Below, in pieces: positions 46,335 through 56,360 of a stretch of DNA of 64,000 bases. Made by a program: the position numbers and the translations under genes. The notes below the pieces were generated by a model. That model was not told where the DNA came from and searched no databases. It was given only the letters and a program-made list of their open reading frames with translations. This DNA is from Lachnospiraceae bacterium (GTDB lineage Bacteria > Bacillota > Clostridia > Lachnospirales > Lachnospiraceae): NCBI GenBank assembly GCA_024695665.1, contig JAILHT010000057.1, forward strand, positions 50,588-114,587, read 5' to 3'. Position 1 is the stretch's first letter; every line of letters begins with the position of its first letter.

Positions 46335-46356
46335 ACTACACGAAAGGAGTCTTTAC

Positions 46357-47049
46357 ATGATTTACACAAAAGAAGTAGAAAATATGTGCCCTGTAGCTAA
46401 GGGCGCAAAGCATGAGCCAGCTCCAATTCCTGAGGAGGGAAAATGGATACATGCAAAAAAGATTGAGGATATTTCCGGTTTTACACACGGTGTAGGCTGG
46501 TGTGCACCACAGCAGGGTGCCTGCAAGCTTTCATTGAATGTAAAAAACGGAGTTATTGAAGAAGCTCTCATTGAGACAATCGGATGTTCCGGAATGACTC
46601 ATTCAGCAGCTATGGCAGCTGAGATTCTTCAGGGAAAAACAATTCTTGAAGCTCTCAACACAGACCTCGTTTGTGATGCTATCAACACAGCAATGAGAGA
46701 GCTTTTCTTACAGATAGTTTACGGACGTACTCAGAGTGCATTCTCTGATGATGGTCTTGCAATCGGAGCAGGTCTTGAGGATCTTGGAAAGGGACTTCGT
46801 TCTCAGGTTGGTACAATGTATGCAACAAAAGAAAAAGGTGTTCGTTATCTTGAGATGGCAGAAGGTTATGTAACCGGAATTGCTCTTGACGAGAATGACG
46901 AAGTTATCGGATATCAGTTTGTTTCCCTCGGAAAAATGACAGACTTCATTAAGAAGGGTGATGATCCTAACACAGCATGGGAAAAAGCAAAAGGACAGTA
47001 TGGACGTGTTGCTGATGCTGCTAAGATCATCGATCCGCGTCAGGAATAA
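46357..47049 (+). CDS. NifU/IscU-like iron-sulfur scaffold family protein
   Basis: A 230-residue protein resembling NifU-type Fe-S scaffolds, paired with the GGGtGRT gene. Candidate metal ligands are Cys49 and Cys56 (GWCAPQQGAC), Cys77 (IGCSGMTHS) and Cys106 (LVCDAI), with spacing similar to the Cys set of IscU-type scaffolds. The chosen ATG has AAAGGAG 8 bases upstream; an earlier in-frame ATG would add 22 residues with no ribosome site. It lies 20 bases before the GGGtGRT gene. A cysteine desulfurase is not present nearby. Confidence 0.82.
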   Translation: MIYTKEVENMCPVAKGAKHEPAPIPEEGKWIHAKKIEDISGFTHGVGWCAPQQGACKLSLNVKNGVIEEALIETIGCSGMTHSAAMAAEILQGKTILEALNTDLVCDAINTAMRELFLQIVYGRTQSAFSDDGLAIGAGLEDLGKGLRSQVGTMYATKEKGVRYLEMAEGYVTGIALDENDEVIGYQFVSLGKMTDFIKKGDDPNTAWEKAKGQYGRVADAAKIIDPRQE

Positions 47050-47069
47050 TTGAAAGGAGAACGAACATA

Positions 47070-48080
47070 ATGGCTTTATTTGAATCATATGAAAGAAGAA
47101 TAGATCAGATCAATGCTGTTCTTAACAGCTATGGAATCAGCTCTATCGAAGAGGCTGAAAAGATCACAAAGGATGCCGGACTTGATGTTTACAATCAGGT
47201 AAAAGGTATTCAGCCTATCTGTTTTGAAAATGCAGCATGGGCATATACAGTCGGAGCAGCTATCGCAATAAAGAAAGGATGCCGCAAGGCTTCTGATGCT
47301 GCCGCAGCAATTGGAGAGGGACTTCAGGCTTTCTGTATTCCTGGATCTGTTGCAGACCACAGAAAAGTTGGTCTTGGACATGGAAACCTCGGAAAGATGC
47401 TTCTTGAGGAAGAGACAGAGTGCTTCTGTTTCCTCGCAGGACATGAGTCTTTCGCAGCTGCTGAAGGTGCTATCGGAATTGCTGAGAAAGCAAACAAAGT
47501 TCGTCAGAAACCGCTTCGTGTTATCCTTAACGGACTTGGAAAAGATGCAGCTCAGATTATTTCAAGAATCAACGGATTTACATATGTTGAGACAAAGTAT
47601 GACTACAAGACAGCTGAGCTTAACGTAGTTTATGAGAAACCATACTCAAACGGAATCAGAGCAACTGTAAAATGTTATGGTGCTGATGATGTTCAGGAAG
47701 GTGTAGCTATAATGCACAAAGAGAATGTTGGTGTTTCTATTACAGGAAACTCAACAAACCCAACAAGATTCCAGCATCCTGTTGCAGGTACATACAAGAA
47801 AGAATGTATCGAGCAGGGTAAGAAATATTTCTCAGTAGCATCAGGTGGTGGTACAGGAAGAACACTTCATCCGGATAATATGGCTGCAGGTCCTGCTTCA
47901 TACGGTATGACGGATACACTTGGACGTATGCACTCAGATGCTCAGTTTGCAGGTTCTTCATCAGTTCCTGCACACGTTGAGATGATGGGACTTATCGGAA
48001 TGGGTAACAATCCAATGGTTGGAGCTACAGTAGCAGTAGCGGTTTCTGTTGAAGAAGCAGCAAATGCAGGTAAGTTCTAA
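47070..48080 (+). CDS. GGGtGRT-family protein
   Basis: A 336-residue protein of the family named for its GGGTGRT motif (residues 259-265), found mostly in Clostridia and poorly characterised. It has no membrane segments. Seven Cys are spread over the chain (51, 71, 89, 118, 120, 202, 246), and ALxxAIGEGLQAFCIPGS-like and HGNLGKMLLEEE stretches are highly regular. It is co-transcribed with the NifU-like scaffold. Role in Fe-S cluster or metal handling is inferred from that pairing only. Confidence 0.85.
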   Translation: MALFESYERRIDQINAVLNSYGISSIEEAEKITKDAGLDVYNQVKGIQPICFENAAWAYTVGAAIAIKKGCRKASDAAAAIGEGLQAFCIPGSVADHRKVGLGHGNLGKMLLEEETECFCFLAGHESFAAAEGAIGIAEKANKVRQKPLRVILNGLGKDAAQIISRINGFTYVETKYDYKTAELNVVYEKPYSNGIRATVKCYGADDVQEGVAIMHKENVGVSITGNSTNPTRFQHPVAGTYKKECIEQGKKYFSVASGGGTGRTLHPDNMAAGPASYGMTDTLGRMHSDAQFAGSSSVPAHVEMMGLIGMGNNPMVGATVAVAVSVEEAANAGKF

Positions 48081-48106
48081 ACAATCATACAACAAAGTAT
48101 AATGTT

Positions 48107-48138
48107 AAAGAGTCTCTGAAATATGAGACTCTTTTTCT
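48107..48138 (+). terminator. terminator after the GGGtGRT gene
   Basis: 10-bp perfect stem AAAGAGTCTC / GAGACTCTTT with an 8-base loop, followed by TTCTTT. Confidence 0.85.
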
Positions 48139-48160
48139 TTGTCTAAAACAGCAATTTTTG

Positions 48161-48188
48161 TTGACATAAATTCTCATAATTGTATAAT
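48161..48188 (+). promoter_or_regulatory. pot operon promoter
   Basis: Perfect consensus TTGACA and TATAAT with a 16-base spacer. The roughly 100-base leader holds an 8-bp hairpin (ACATCTTT/AAAGATGT, 48249-48277) just before the ribosome site. Confidence 0.85.
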
Positions 48189-48294
48189 TTTTGAGGATAT
48201 AATAATTAAAAAAAAGGGTTATCTTTTATTGATTTAAAGCGGTTTCAGACATCTTTAACGCAATCGGTAAAAGATGTAAAAAGGGGACATGTTC

Positions 48295-49728
48295 ATGAGC
48301 GAAAATATTATTGAATTAAAGCACATCTCCAAAGTATTTGAAGACGGATTTCAAGCAGTTTCCGACTTGAACTTAGAGGTAAAAAAAGGTGAATTTGTTA
48401 CATTTTTGGGGCCTTCAGGGTGTGGCAAAACAACTACACTTCGAATGATTGCCGGTTTTGAGATTCCGTCGGAAGGTGAGATTCTTTTGAACGGTAAAGA
48501 TATAACAAAACTTCCACCAAACGAAAGACCTGTAAATACGGTTTTTCAAAGATATGCTTTGTTTCCGCATATGAATATATATGACAATATTTCATTTGGA
48601 TTAAAGATAAAAAAAATGCCAAAAAACGTGATTGATAAGAAAGTAAAAAGAGTACTTGATCTGGTTGATCTCGAAGGTTTTGAGAACAGAAAAGTTTCAA
48701 CCTTATCAGGAGGACAGCAGCAAAGAATAGCAATCGCCAGAGCTCTTGTGAATGAGCCTGAAATATTGCTCCTCGATGAGCCTTTGGGTGCGCTTGACTT
48801 AAAGATGCGAAAAGAGATGCAGCTTGAACTTAAGGCAATGCATGACCGTCTTGGAATAACATTTATTTATGTTACACATGACCAGGAAGAGGCTCTCACA
48901 ATGTCTGATAAGATTCTTGTAATGTCAGAAGGAAAAGCACAGCAGATCGGTACTCCTGAAGATATATATAATGAGCCTAAGAATGCATTTGTTGCTGATT
49001 TTATTGGTGACAGTAATATTTATAACGGTATTATGACCGGAAAACTCAAAGCAAGATTTGCCGGCGGTGAATTTAATTGTGTTGATGATTTTGAAGAGGG
49101 TACGCACATTACAGCTGTAGTAAGACCTGAAGATGTGGTTATTACCGAGCCTGAAAAAGGCATTATTCAGGGAAGGGTTGACTCCGTTATATTTAAAGGT
49201 ATTCATTATGAGATTACCGTCATATCCGGAAAGACCGAGACTGTAATTCAGACCGTAAAATCCGCCAATGTCGGAGACCGAGTAGGTATGTATGTGGAGC
49301 CGGACAATATTCATATAATGAAGGCCGATGACAGTATAAATATCATACCTGTCGATATAAACAACGATTATAAACTTGAACTCAACGGACATGTAATAGA
49401 TCGAAGCGTAACTAAGCTGATAAAAAATGCTAAGCGAAACAGCGATGGCAATCTTGTCGATGAACACGGAGATCTTATTGATAAGAGCAGACTCAAAATA
49501 TATGCAACCATTCTTCCGGGAGATATTGAGATGACCGACAATATCGAAGACGGAATAGTGCAGGGACATATCAGTAATCTTATTTATAAAGGTGACCATT
49601 ACAGCTATGTTATACGTACTGAAATGGATCAGGATTTTATAGTTGACGATGAAGATCTTTGGAATATGGATGACTTCGTCGGACTTATTATCCCTAAGGA
49701 TAAAATGAAATTTACCGTAAAACACTGA
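48295..49728 (+). CDS. potA: spermidine/putrescine ABC transporter ATPase, enlarged
   Basis: Energises polyamine import. The ATPase domain (about 1-240) has Walker A GPSGCGKTT, signature LSGGQQQR and Walker B LLLDEP. The protein is 477 residues against a usual 350-380; the extra C-terminal 100-130 residues look like a second, divergent TOBE-type domain (GIVQGHISNLIYKGDHYSYVIRT resembles GIIQGRVDSVIFKGIHYEITV). The chosen ATG has AAGGGG 8 bases upstream, better than an ATG 6 bases earlier. potB follows. Confidence 0.94.
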   Translation: MSENIIELKHISKVFEDGFQAVSDLNLEVKKGEFVTFLGPSGCGKTTTLRMIAGFEIPSEGEILLNGKDITKLPPNERPVNTVFQRYALFPHMNIYDNISFGLKIKKMPKNVIDKKVKRVLDLVDLEGFENRKVSTLSGGQQQRIAIARALVNEPEILLLDEPLGALDLKMRKEMQLELKAMHDRLGITFIYVTHDQEEALTMSDKILVMSEGKAQQIGTPEDIYNEPKNAFVADFIGDSNIYNGIMTGKLKARFAGGEFNCVDDFEEGTHITAVVRPEDVVITEPEKGIIQGRVDSVIFKGIHYEITVISGKTETVIQTVKSANVGDRVGMYVEPDNIHIMKADDSINIIPVDINNDYKLELNGHVIDRSVTKLIKNAKRNSDGNLVDEHGDLIDKSRLKIYATILPGDIEMTDNIEDGIVQGHISNLIYKGDHYSYVIRTEMDQDFIVDDEDLWNMDDFVGLIIPKDKMKFTVKH

Positions 49729-49761
49729 TATATCAAAAACAAAGATGGGAGAGTTAAAAAT

Positions 49762-50550
49762 ATGAGATTTACTCGAAGAAGTTTGAGAATCCCGTATATT
49801 ATATTTTTGCTTTTATTTGTTATCGCTCCGCTTCTGGTATTGTTCTATTACGGATTTACAGACGCATCGGGAAGGATATCATTTGCAAATATTGTTGGGT
49901 TTTTTACTGATGAGAACACGTTGGGGACACTTTTTTACAGTCTTCTTATTGCTTTTGTGACAACACTTGTATGCCTTGTTGTGGCATATCCCGTTGCCTA
50001 CATTTTGGGGACAAGCAATCTAAAGAGCAAGTCTGTCATAATAATGATATTTATTATGCCTATGTGGATAAATTTTTCCCTTAGAATCACAGCTCTTAAA
50101 GAGATTTTGACACTGCTTGAGGGCAATCTTTCATATCATCCTTTTTTGAATTCCGTTATAGGTATGGCATATGATTTTTTCCCGTTTATGATTCTGCCTA
50201 TTTACAATGTTATCTCAAAACAGGATTCATCGCTTGTTGAGGCGGCAAGAGATCTCGGAGCTACGAGTTTTCAGACCTTTATTAGGGTTACTCTGCCCTT
50301 GTCCATACCGGGCATATTAAGCGGTATATCGATGGTATTTTTGCCTGCAATGACAAATTATGTAGTCCTTGATATGCTTTACAACAGCACCTATATTATG
50401 GGAAGCCTTATCGGAAGTTATTTCTCTTCCTATAACTGGCATTCCGGCTCTATGATAGCTCTTGTCCTTCTCGGCATCATATGTCTTTTTACCTTCTTTA
50501 CAGGTGGTTTTGATGAGGATAATGAAAATGCGGGAGGTGCAATACTTTGA
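49762..50550 (+). CDS. potB: spermidine/putrescine ABC permease PotB
   Basis: Membrane permease forming half of the polyamine channel. The 262 residues have about six membrane helices and the EAARDLGATSFQTFIRVTLP coupling loop that docks on the ATPase. Overlaps potC by 1 base at the stop. It is in operon order potA-potB-potC-potD. Confidence 0.95.
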   Translation: MRFTRRSLRIPYIIFLLLFVIAPLLVLFYYGFTDASGRISFANIVGFFTDENTLGTLFYSLLIAFVTTLVCLVVAYPVAYILGTSNLKSKSVIIMIFIMPMWINFSLRITALKEILTLLEGNLSYHPFLNSVIGMAYDFFPFMILPIYNVISKQDSSLVEAARDLGATSFQTFIRVTLPLSIPGILSGISMVFLPAMTNYVVLDMLYNSTYIMGSLIGSYFSSYNWHSGSMIALVLLGIICLFTFFTGGFDEDNENAGGAIL

Positions 50551-51341
50551 TGAAAACTTTAAAGAAAACATTTCTTATTGCAGTAATAGTTATCATGTAT
50601 GCACCAATATTAATATTGGCTTTTTACAGTTTCACCGACTCGGCAAATATCGGAGCATTTCAGAGTTTTAGCGTTGAGAATTATATAACATTATTTACAA
50701 CGGAAGATCTGAGACAGATGATAATAGGAACCTTATTGCTCGCCATTCTTGTTTCGGTTATATCAACTATCTTCGGAACCTTAGGTGCGATAGGTGCCTT
50801 TTATTCGGGAAAAAAGATTAACAGAACAATAAGCTCCGTAAACCAGATACCGGTTGTGAATGCCGATGTCGTTACCGGATTTTCGATTTGTATTTTACTT
50901 GTTATTGTATTCGGCATTGACAAAGAATCATATATACCGTTGATAGTGGGTCATGTTACTCTCTGTGCACCGTTTGTATTTTTGTCTGTCTTGCCAAAAC
51001 TCAAACAGATGGATTCGAGTCTTTACGAGGCGGCTTTGGACCTCGGTGCAACTCCGTATATGGCGCTCACAAAGGTTATAATTCCGCAGATATCATCGGG
51101 TATAATATCGGGTTTTGCACTTGCCGTGACATTGTCTTTGGACGATTACTTTATAGCCACATACACTAAGCCGGCTCACTTTGATACGATTTCAACCTAT
51201 GTTGTAAATGCCACAAAGGGCTCTCAGACAGAGATAAAAACCGCACTTTGGGCGCTTTCTACAATCATATTTGTTATCGTAATAGCAATTGTGCTTATCG
51301 CAAATCTAAAAACTGAATCAAAAGAAGGAGAACTGAATTGA
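50550..51341 (+). CDS. potC: spermidine/putrescine ABC permease PotC
   Basis: Second permease of the polyamine transporter. It carries the EAALDLGATPYMALTKVIIP coupling loop and about six helices. The ATG overlaps the potB stop (TGATG) with GGGAGG 10 bases upstream; a TTG one codon earlier is an alternative start. It ends in TGA shared with the potD start. Confidence 0.95.
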   Translation: MKTLKKTFLIAVIVIMYAPILILAFYSFTDSANIGAFQSFSVENYITLFTTEDLRQMIIGTLLLAILVSVISTIFGTLGAIGAFYSGKKINRTISSVNQIPVVNADVVTGFSICILLVIVFGIDKESYIPLIVGHVTLCAPFVFLSVLPKLKQMDSSLYEAALDLGATPYMALTKVIIPQISSGIISGFALAVTLSLDDYFIATYTKPAHFDTISTYVVNATKGSQTEIKTALWALSTIIFVIVIAIVLIANLKTESKEGELN

Positions 51342-52825
51342 AAAATAAAGCTGGTTTTATTTCGTTATTTATCTTTTCCTTTATGTGTATGTTTCTGTTC
51401 TCTACTGTTTCTGTGTCAGCAGCTTCATCAGATGAAAAAGTTGTACTCAGAATATGCAACTGGGAAGAGTATATAGATGAGGGAGACTGGGACGAAGAGG
51501 AAGTAATAGATCTTGAGAGCGGAGATATTTTAGGAGAGAATTCTTTGCTTGATGATTTTGAGGAATGGTATAAGGAAAACTACGGTGTTGAAGTTGAAGT
51601 TCAATATTCAACCTTCGGAACCAACGAAGATCTTTACAATATGCTCACTATAGGTGATGTATATGACCTTGTATGCCCTTCTGAATATATGATAATGAAA
51701 CTTATGGCGGAAGGACGTCTCGAGGCGCTTTCGGAGGAATTCTTTGATGAGAGCGTGGAGAATAATTATTATATACGCGGAGTTTCTCCCTTTATAAGAG
51801 ATATGTTTGAATCAAATTCCATCAACGGTGAAGCATGGGCAAATTATGCTGCCGGTTATATGTGGGGTGTAACAGGTATAGTATACAATCCGGAGCTTGT
51901 GGATGAAGAAGATGTAAAAACCTACAATATCATCACAAACCCGAAGTATTACAGACAGATAACACTTAAGGATAGTGTCAGAGAATCCTATTTCCCTGCA
52001 ATGGCAGCGATAAAAGCAGAGAAACTGCAATCGGAGGAGTTTTTGAGTTCTCCGGATTATCATGATAATTTAATGAAAGAAATGAATGATGTATCTCCGG
52101 AAACTATAGATCAAATAGAAGATTATCTAAAAAAAGCCAGAGCAAATATCTATTCCTTTGAGACAGATTCGGGTAAAGCGGATATGATCACCGGAAAAGT
52201 CGTTGCAAATTATCAATGGTCCGGGGATGCGGTTTATATTATGGATCAGGCTGATGAAGATGATTATCCCCTGATGTTTTCCGTTCCTGAAGAATGTACA
52301 AATATTTATTTTGACGGATGGGTTATGCTCAAAGCCGGAGTTGATCAGGATCCCGCTAAAAAACAGGCATGTGAGGCTTTTATGAACTTTATGTCCCGAC
52401 CTGATAACGTCATCAGAAATATGTATTATATAGGATATACCTCCGTTATCTCCGGAGGCGAAGATGAAAGAATCTTCGAATATCTTGACTGGAATTTTTC
52501 CGCGGAGGAAGAATCGGAAGAAACGGTTGAATATGATGTGTCATATTTCTTTGCTGATGACAAGGATGAAAAATATACCATCATGACAGATCCGATACAG
52601 CTTAAAAGACAATTATTTGCCCAATATCCGACCGAGGATGTAATAAATAGAACATCAATTATGACCTACTTTGACGATGATACCAACAGTATAATTAATC
52701 AAATGTGGATCAATGTAAGATGTTTCAGCATAAAAGACGTTCCGATTTGGGCGTGGATATTGATAGTACTTGGAATAGTTTACTTTATCGCTTTGTTGCA
52801 CAAAAGTAACAAAATAATTAAATAA
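51338..52825 (+). CDS. potD: spermidine/putrescine-binding protein PotD with a C-terminal membrane tail
   Basis: Extracellular substrate-binding protein of the transporter. The 495 residues start with a signal-like segment (about 1-29, ending near AAS) and lack a lipobox Cys, then the PotD fold (ICNWEEYID, YEVQYSTFGTNEDLYNML-like, MWGVTGIVYNPELV, GDAVYIMDQA). A C-terminal helix of about 20 residues (VPIWAWILIVLGIVYFIAL) and a Lys-rich end suggest membrane anchoring instead of lipoprotein attachment. The start is TTG overlapping the potC stop, with AAGGAG 7 bases upstream. Confidence 0.92.
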   Translation: MKNKAGFISLFIFSFMCMFLFSTVSVSAASSDEKVVLRICNWEEYIDEGDWDEEEVIDLESGDILGENSLLDDFEEWYKENYGVEVEVQYSTFGTNEDLYNMLTIGDVYDLVCPSEYMIMKLMAEGRLEALSEEFFDESVENNYYIRGVSPFIRDMFESNSINGEAWANYAAGYMWGVTGIVYNPELVDEEDVKTYNIITNPKYYRQITLKDSVRESYFPAMAAIKAEKLQSEEFLSSPDYHDNLMKEMNDVSPETIDQIEDYLKKARANIYSFETDSGKADMITGKVVANYQWSGDAVYIMDQADEDDYPLMFSVPEECTNIYFDGWVMLKAGVDQDPAKKQACEAFMNFMSRPDNVIRNMYYIGYTSVISGGEDERIFEYLDWNFSAEEESEETVEYDVSYFFADDKDEKYTIMTDPIQLKRQLFAQYPTEDVINRTSIMTYFDDDTNSIINQMWINVRCFSIKDVPIWAWILIVLGIVYFIALLHKSNKIIK

Positions 52826-52854
52826 TATACATAATTTGTGTATAATTATATACC

Positions 52855-52883
52855 TTGACTTTTAAATACTATATAGGTAATAT
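52855..52883 (+). promoter_or_regulatory. ilvN promoter
   Basis: TTGACT and TAATAT with a 17-base spacer. A palindromic GTATAATTATATAC lies just upstream of the -35. No T-box or leader-peptide attenuator is seen before the gene. Confidence 0.62.
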
Positions 52884-52934
52884 TTTATCAATGGATTTTT
52901 ATCCTAGAAGAATAGATAAAGAGGTGTTACTACA

Positions 52935-53432
52935 ATGAGACAGGCATTTTCACTTCTTGTAGAGAATACATCGGGAGTTGTAAGCCATATTTCGGGACTT
53001 TTCTCCAGAAGAGGTTACAATATCGACAGTATGTCTTCAGGTGTGACTGCGGATCCTCGATTCACCAGAATCACTATCGTAGCGACCGGTGATGAACAGA
53101 TTCTCGAACAGATTGAAAAACAGTTGAACAAGCTCGAAGATGTGATTGATATCAAAAAGCTTGATCCCGACAATTCGGTTACAAGAGAACTTATGCTCGT
53201 GAAAATCAATGTTAAAGATGCTGACCGTCAGAAAGTCTTAAATCTTACCGAAATTTTTAAGGGAAAGATCGTGGATGTTACTGCAGATTCAATGATGATT
53301 GAACTTACCGGTAAGCAGCAAAAGCTTGAATCTTTTTTGGATCTTCTCGACGGATATGAAATTCTTGAGCTCGCAAGAACCGGGTTGACCGGATTAAACA
53401 GAGGCTCGAACGATGTTATAATATTGGATTAA
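52935..53432 (+). CDS. ilvN: acetolactate synthase small subunit
   Basis: Regulatory (valine-binding) subunit of acetolactate synthase. The 165 residues start with an ACT domain (FSLLVENTSGVVSHISGLFSRRGYNIDS) and have the small-subunit C-terminal domain. Catalytic ilvB is not in the window. AGAGGTG is 9 bases before the ATG. ilvC follows after 19 bases. Confidence 0.95.
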   Translation: MRQAFSLLVENTSGVVSHISGLFSRRGYNIDSMSSGVTADPRFTRITIVATGDEQILEQIEKQLNKLEDVIDIKKLDPDNSVTRELMLVKINVKDADRQKVLNLTEIFKGKIVDVTADSMMIELTGKQQKLESFLDLLDGYEILELARTGLTGLNRGSNDVIILD

Positions 53433-53436
53433 ATAA

Positions 53437-54471
<1,035 letters not shown>

Positions 54472-54507
54472 TAAAATAGTTATCAGGATAATTATTTATA
54501 GCTTCAG

Positions 54508-54538
54508 AAAAAAGACCGGAGTTAATCCGGTCTTTTTT
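54508..54538 (+). terminator. ilvC terminator
   Basis: 13-bp perfect stem (54508-54520 with 54526-54538) built on AGACCGGA/TCCGGTCT, five-base loop and T run. It overlaps the palindrome described next. Confidence 0.88.
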
Positions 54539-54580
54539 AGAATAATTCTAAAGGCTTTATTTTTAGATTTTATTAGAATT
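54536..54580 (+). promoter_or_regulatory. TTAGAAT palindrome cluster before the dehydratase operon
   Basis: TTTAGAA-TAA-TTCTAAA is a perfect 7-3-7 palindrome (54536-54552), and a further TTAGAATT lies at 54573-54580. Together they give three copies of TTAGAAT in 45 bases, on both strands, right before the small-large-small-large run. A repressor binding region is plausible; the regulator is unknown. Confidence 0.4.
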
Positions 54581-54604
54581 AAAAAGGTATTTAAGAGGTA
54601 AAAT

Positions 54605-55081
54605 ATGGGTAGAATTTTTAAATTCGGAAAAGATGTAGATACGGATCAGATTATCGCATCACAATATTTGTTGTTTCCAACTATAGATGAAATGAAATCT
54701 CATACGTTTGAGTCACTGGATACGGAATTTGCATCTAAAGTTACACCTGGAGATTTTGTAGTTGCAGATGAGAATTTCGGATGTGGCTCCTCCAGAGAAC
54801 AGGCTCCTTCGGTTCTTAAAGCTTTAGGGGTAAAAGCGGTAATTGCAAAATCCTTTGCCAGAATATTTTACAGAAACGCCATTAATATTGGCCTTCCTGT
54901 AATTGTAAGCAAGGTTTTGTATGATGAAAGTTCATCCGGGGATGAAATGTCTCTTGATCTTGATCATGGTATTATCTTGGCAAACGGCAAGGAATACTCA
55001 TGCACAAAACTTCCTGCCAAAATGCAGGCCATACTGGATCAGGGCGGACTTATAGCATCATTGAACAAGGAGGAAGCATAA
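54605..55081 (+). CDS. isopropylmalate-dehydratase-family small subunit, copy 1
   Basis: Swivel-domain subunit of an aconitase-family hydro-lyase. The 158 residues have GCGSSREQAP and the substrate-recognition loop YLLF after TDQIIASQ. In the family this loop reads YLRT in homoaconitases, so homoaconitase is unlikely; isopropylmalate dehydratase, citraconate hydratase or dimethylmalate dehydratase all remain possible. It is paired with the large subunit 3 bases later. Confidence 0.9.
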   Translation: MGRIFKFGKDVDTDQIIASQYLLFPTIDEMKSHTFESLDTEFASKVTPGDFVVADENFGCGSSREQAPSVLKALGVKAVIAKSFARIFYRNAINIGLPVIVSKVLYDESSSGDEMSLDLDHGIILANGKEYSCTKLPAKMQAILDQGGLIASLNKEEA

Positions 55082-55084
55082 GTT

Positions 55085-56338
55085 ATGGGAATGACAATGG
55101 CTGAGAAAATAATTGCGATGGCTGCCGGTGTAAAAGAAACCAAAGCCGGTGACATTCAGACAGTCACGCTTGATTATATGATGAGTAATGATGGTACAAC
55201 CCATCTTACTATAGATATGTATAATAATGATCTCAAAAATCCACATATTAATGATCCTTCAAAACTTGTATGGATAGTGGATCACAATATTCCTGCCGAT
55301 TCGCCGAAAACTGCGGCAAGTCACAAAAAAATGCGTGATTTTGCACGTGAAAATAATATTGATTTTTATGAAGGCGAGGGTGTTTGCCATCAGGTTATGA
55401 TGGAAAAATATGTTTGTCCCGGTCAGCTTATATTCGGGGCTGATTCACATACCTGTGCCTATGGTGCACTCGGTGCTTTCGGTACAGGAGTGGGGTGTAC
55501 AGATTACCTTTATGCCATGGTAACCGGCACCTCCTGGCTGCTGGTTCCGGAGACCATCAGATTCAATCTACACGGTGCCTTAAAAGAGGGAGTATATGCT
55601 AGAGATCTGATACTTACAATAATTGGCAAAATATCAGCAAACGGCGCAAATTATAAAGTCATGGAATTTGCCGGAGACGGTCTAAAAAGTCTCTCTGTAA
55701 GCGATAGAATATCTGTATGCAACCTTTGCGTCGAAGCTGGTGCAAAGACAGCCTTGATGGAAGTGGACGATATTGCTATGGACTATTTAAAAAGTCATGG
55801 AAGAAGCCCTAAAGCACTCTTTAAAAGTGATGATGATGCCATATTCTCAGAGGTTTATGATATAGACTTATCAGAGATTGAGCCGATTGTGGCAAAACCT
55901 CATTTCGTCGACAATGTTGTTCCTGCGAAAGAATCGTTGGGAGTTAAAATAGACGAGGCATTTTTAGGATCATGCAACAACGGCAGAATAGAGGATCTTC
56001 GTGTCGGCGCGCAGATCATAAAAGGAAAACATGTTGCAGACAAGGTACGTTTTCTCGTTGTTCCCGCCAGCAGAGAAATCTACAACCAGGCGATGGAAGA
56101 AGGTCTTTTAAGCATCTTTCTTGAAGCTGGCGCAATTGTTATGAATCCTAACTGTAGTGTGTGCTGGGGAAGCTGTCAGGGTGTTATCGGTGAAGGTGAA
56201 ACCCTTATAAGTACCGGTACAAGAAACTTCAAAGGAAGAGCAGGACACAAGGATTCTTTTGTATATCTTGCTTCAGCCGCAACTGTGACTGCATCTGCAA
56301 TAACAGGTGAGATAACAACCGCGGATATGTTGAAATAA
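55085..56338 (+). CDS. isopropylmalate-dehydratase-family large subunit, copy 1
   Basis: Fe-S hydro-lyase subunit of 417 residues, the archaeal-like length class. Cluster ligands are Cys297 (SCNNGR), Cys357 and Cys360 (NCSVC). The usual SCTNGR is SCNNGR here, and YLASAAT replaces YLASPAT near the end, so substrate choice may differ from copy 2. AAGGAGG lies 10 bases before the ATG. It is the partner of the preceding small subunit. Confidence 0.9.
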   Translation: MGMTMAEKIIAMAAGVKETKAGDIQTVTLDYMMSNDGTTHLTIDMYNNDLKNPHINDPSKLVWIVDHNIPADSPKTAASHKKMRDFARENNIDFYEGEGVCHQVMMEKYVCPGQLIFGADSHTCAYGALGAFGTGVGCTDYLYAMVTGTSWLLVPETIRFNLHGALKEGVYARDLILTIIGKISANGANYKVMEFAGDGLKSLSVSDRISVCNLCVEAGAKTALMEVDDIAMDYLKSHGRSPKALFKSDDDAIFSEVYDIDLSEIEPIVAKPHFVDNVVPAKESLGVKIDEAFLGSCNNGRIEDLRVGAQIIKGKHVADKVRFLVVPASREIYNQAMEEGLLSIFLEAGAIVMNPNCSVCWGSCQGVIGEGETLISTGTRNFKGRAGHKDSFVYLASAATVTASAITGEITTADMLK

Positions 56339-56360
56339 ATCTTTTAGACAGGTGAATTTT

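Noticed and set aside
46291..46356. Upstream ATG extension of the NifU-like gene
   Set aside because: The region contains the Fur-like repeat and has no ribosome site; AAAGGAG before 46357 fixes the start.
48925..49725. Antisense open frame within potA
   Set aside because: Overlaps a confident ATPase gene on the opposite strand, and its amino-acid composition is that of a reversed frame.
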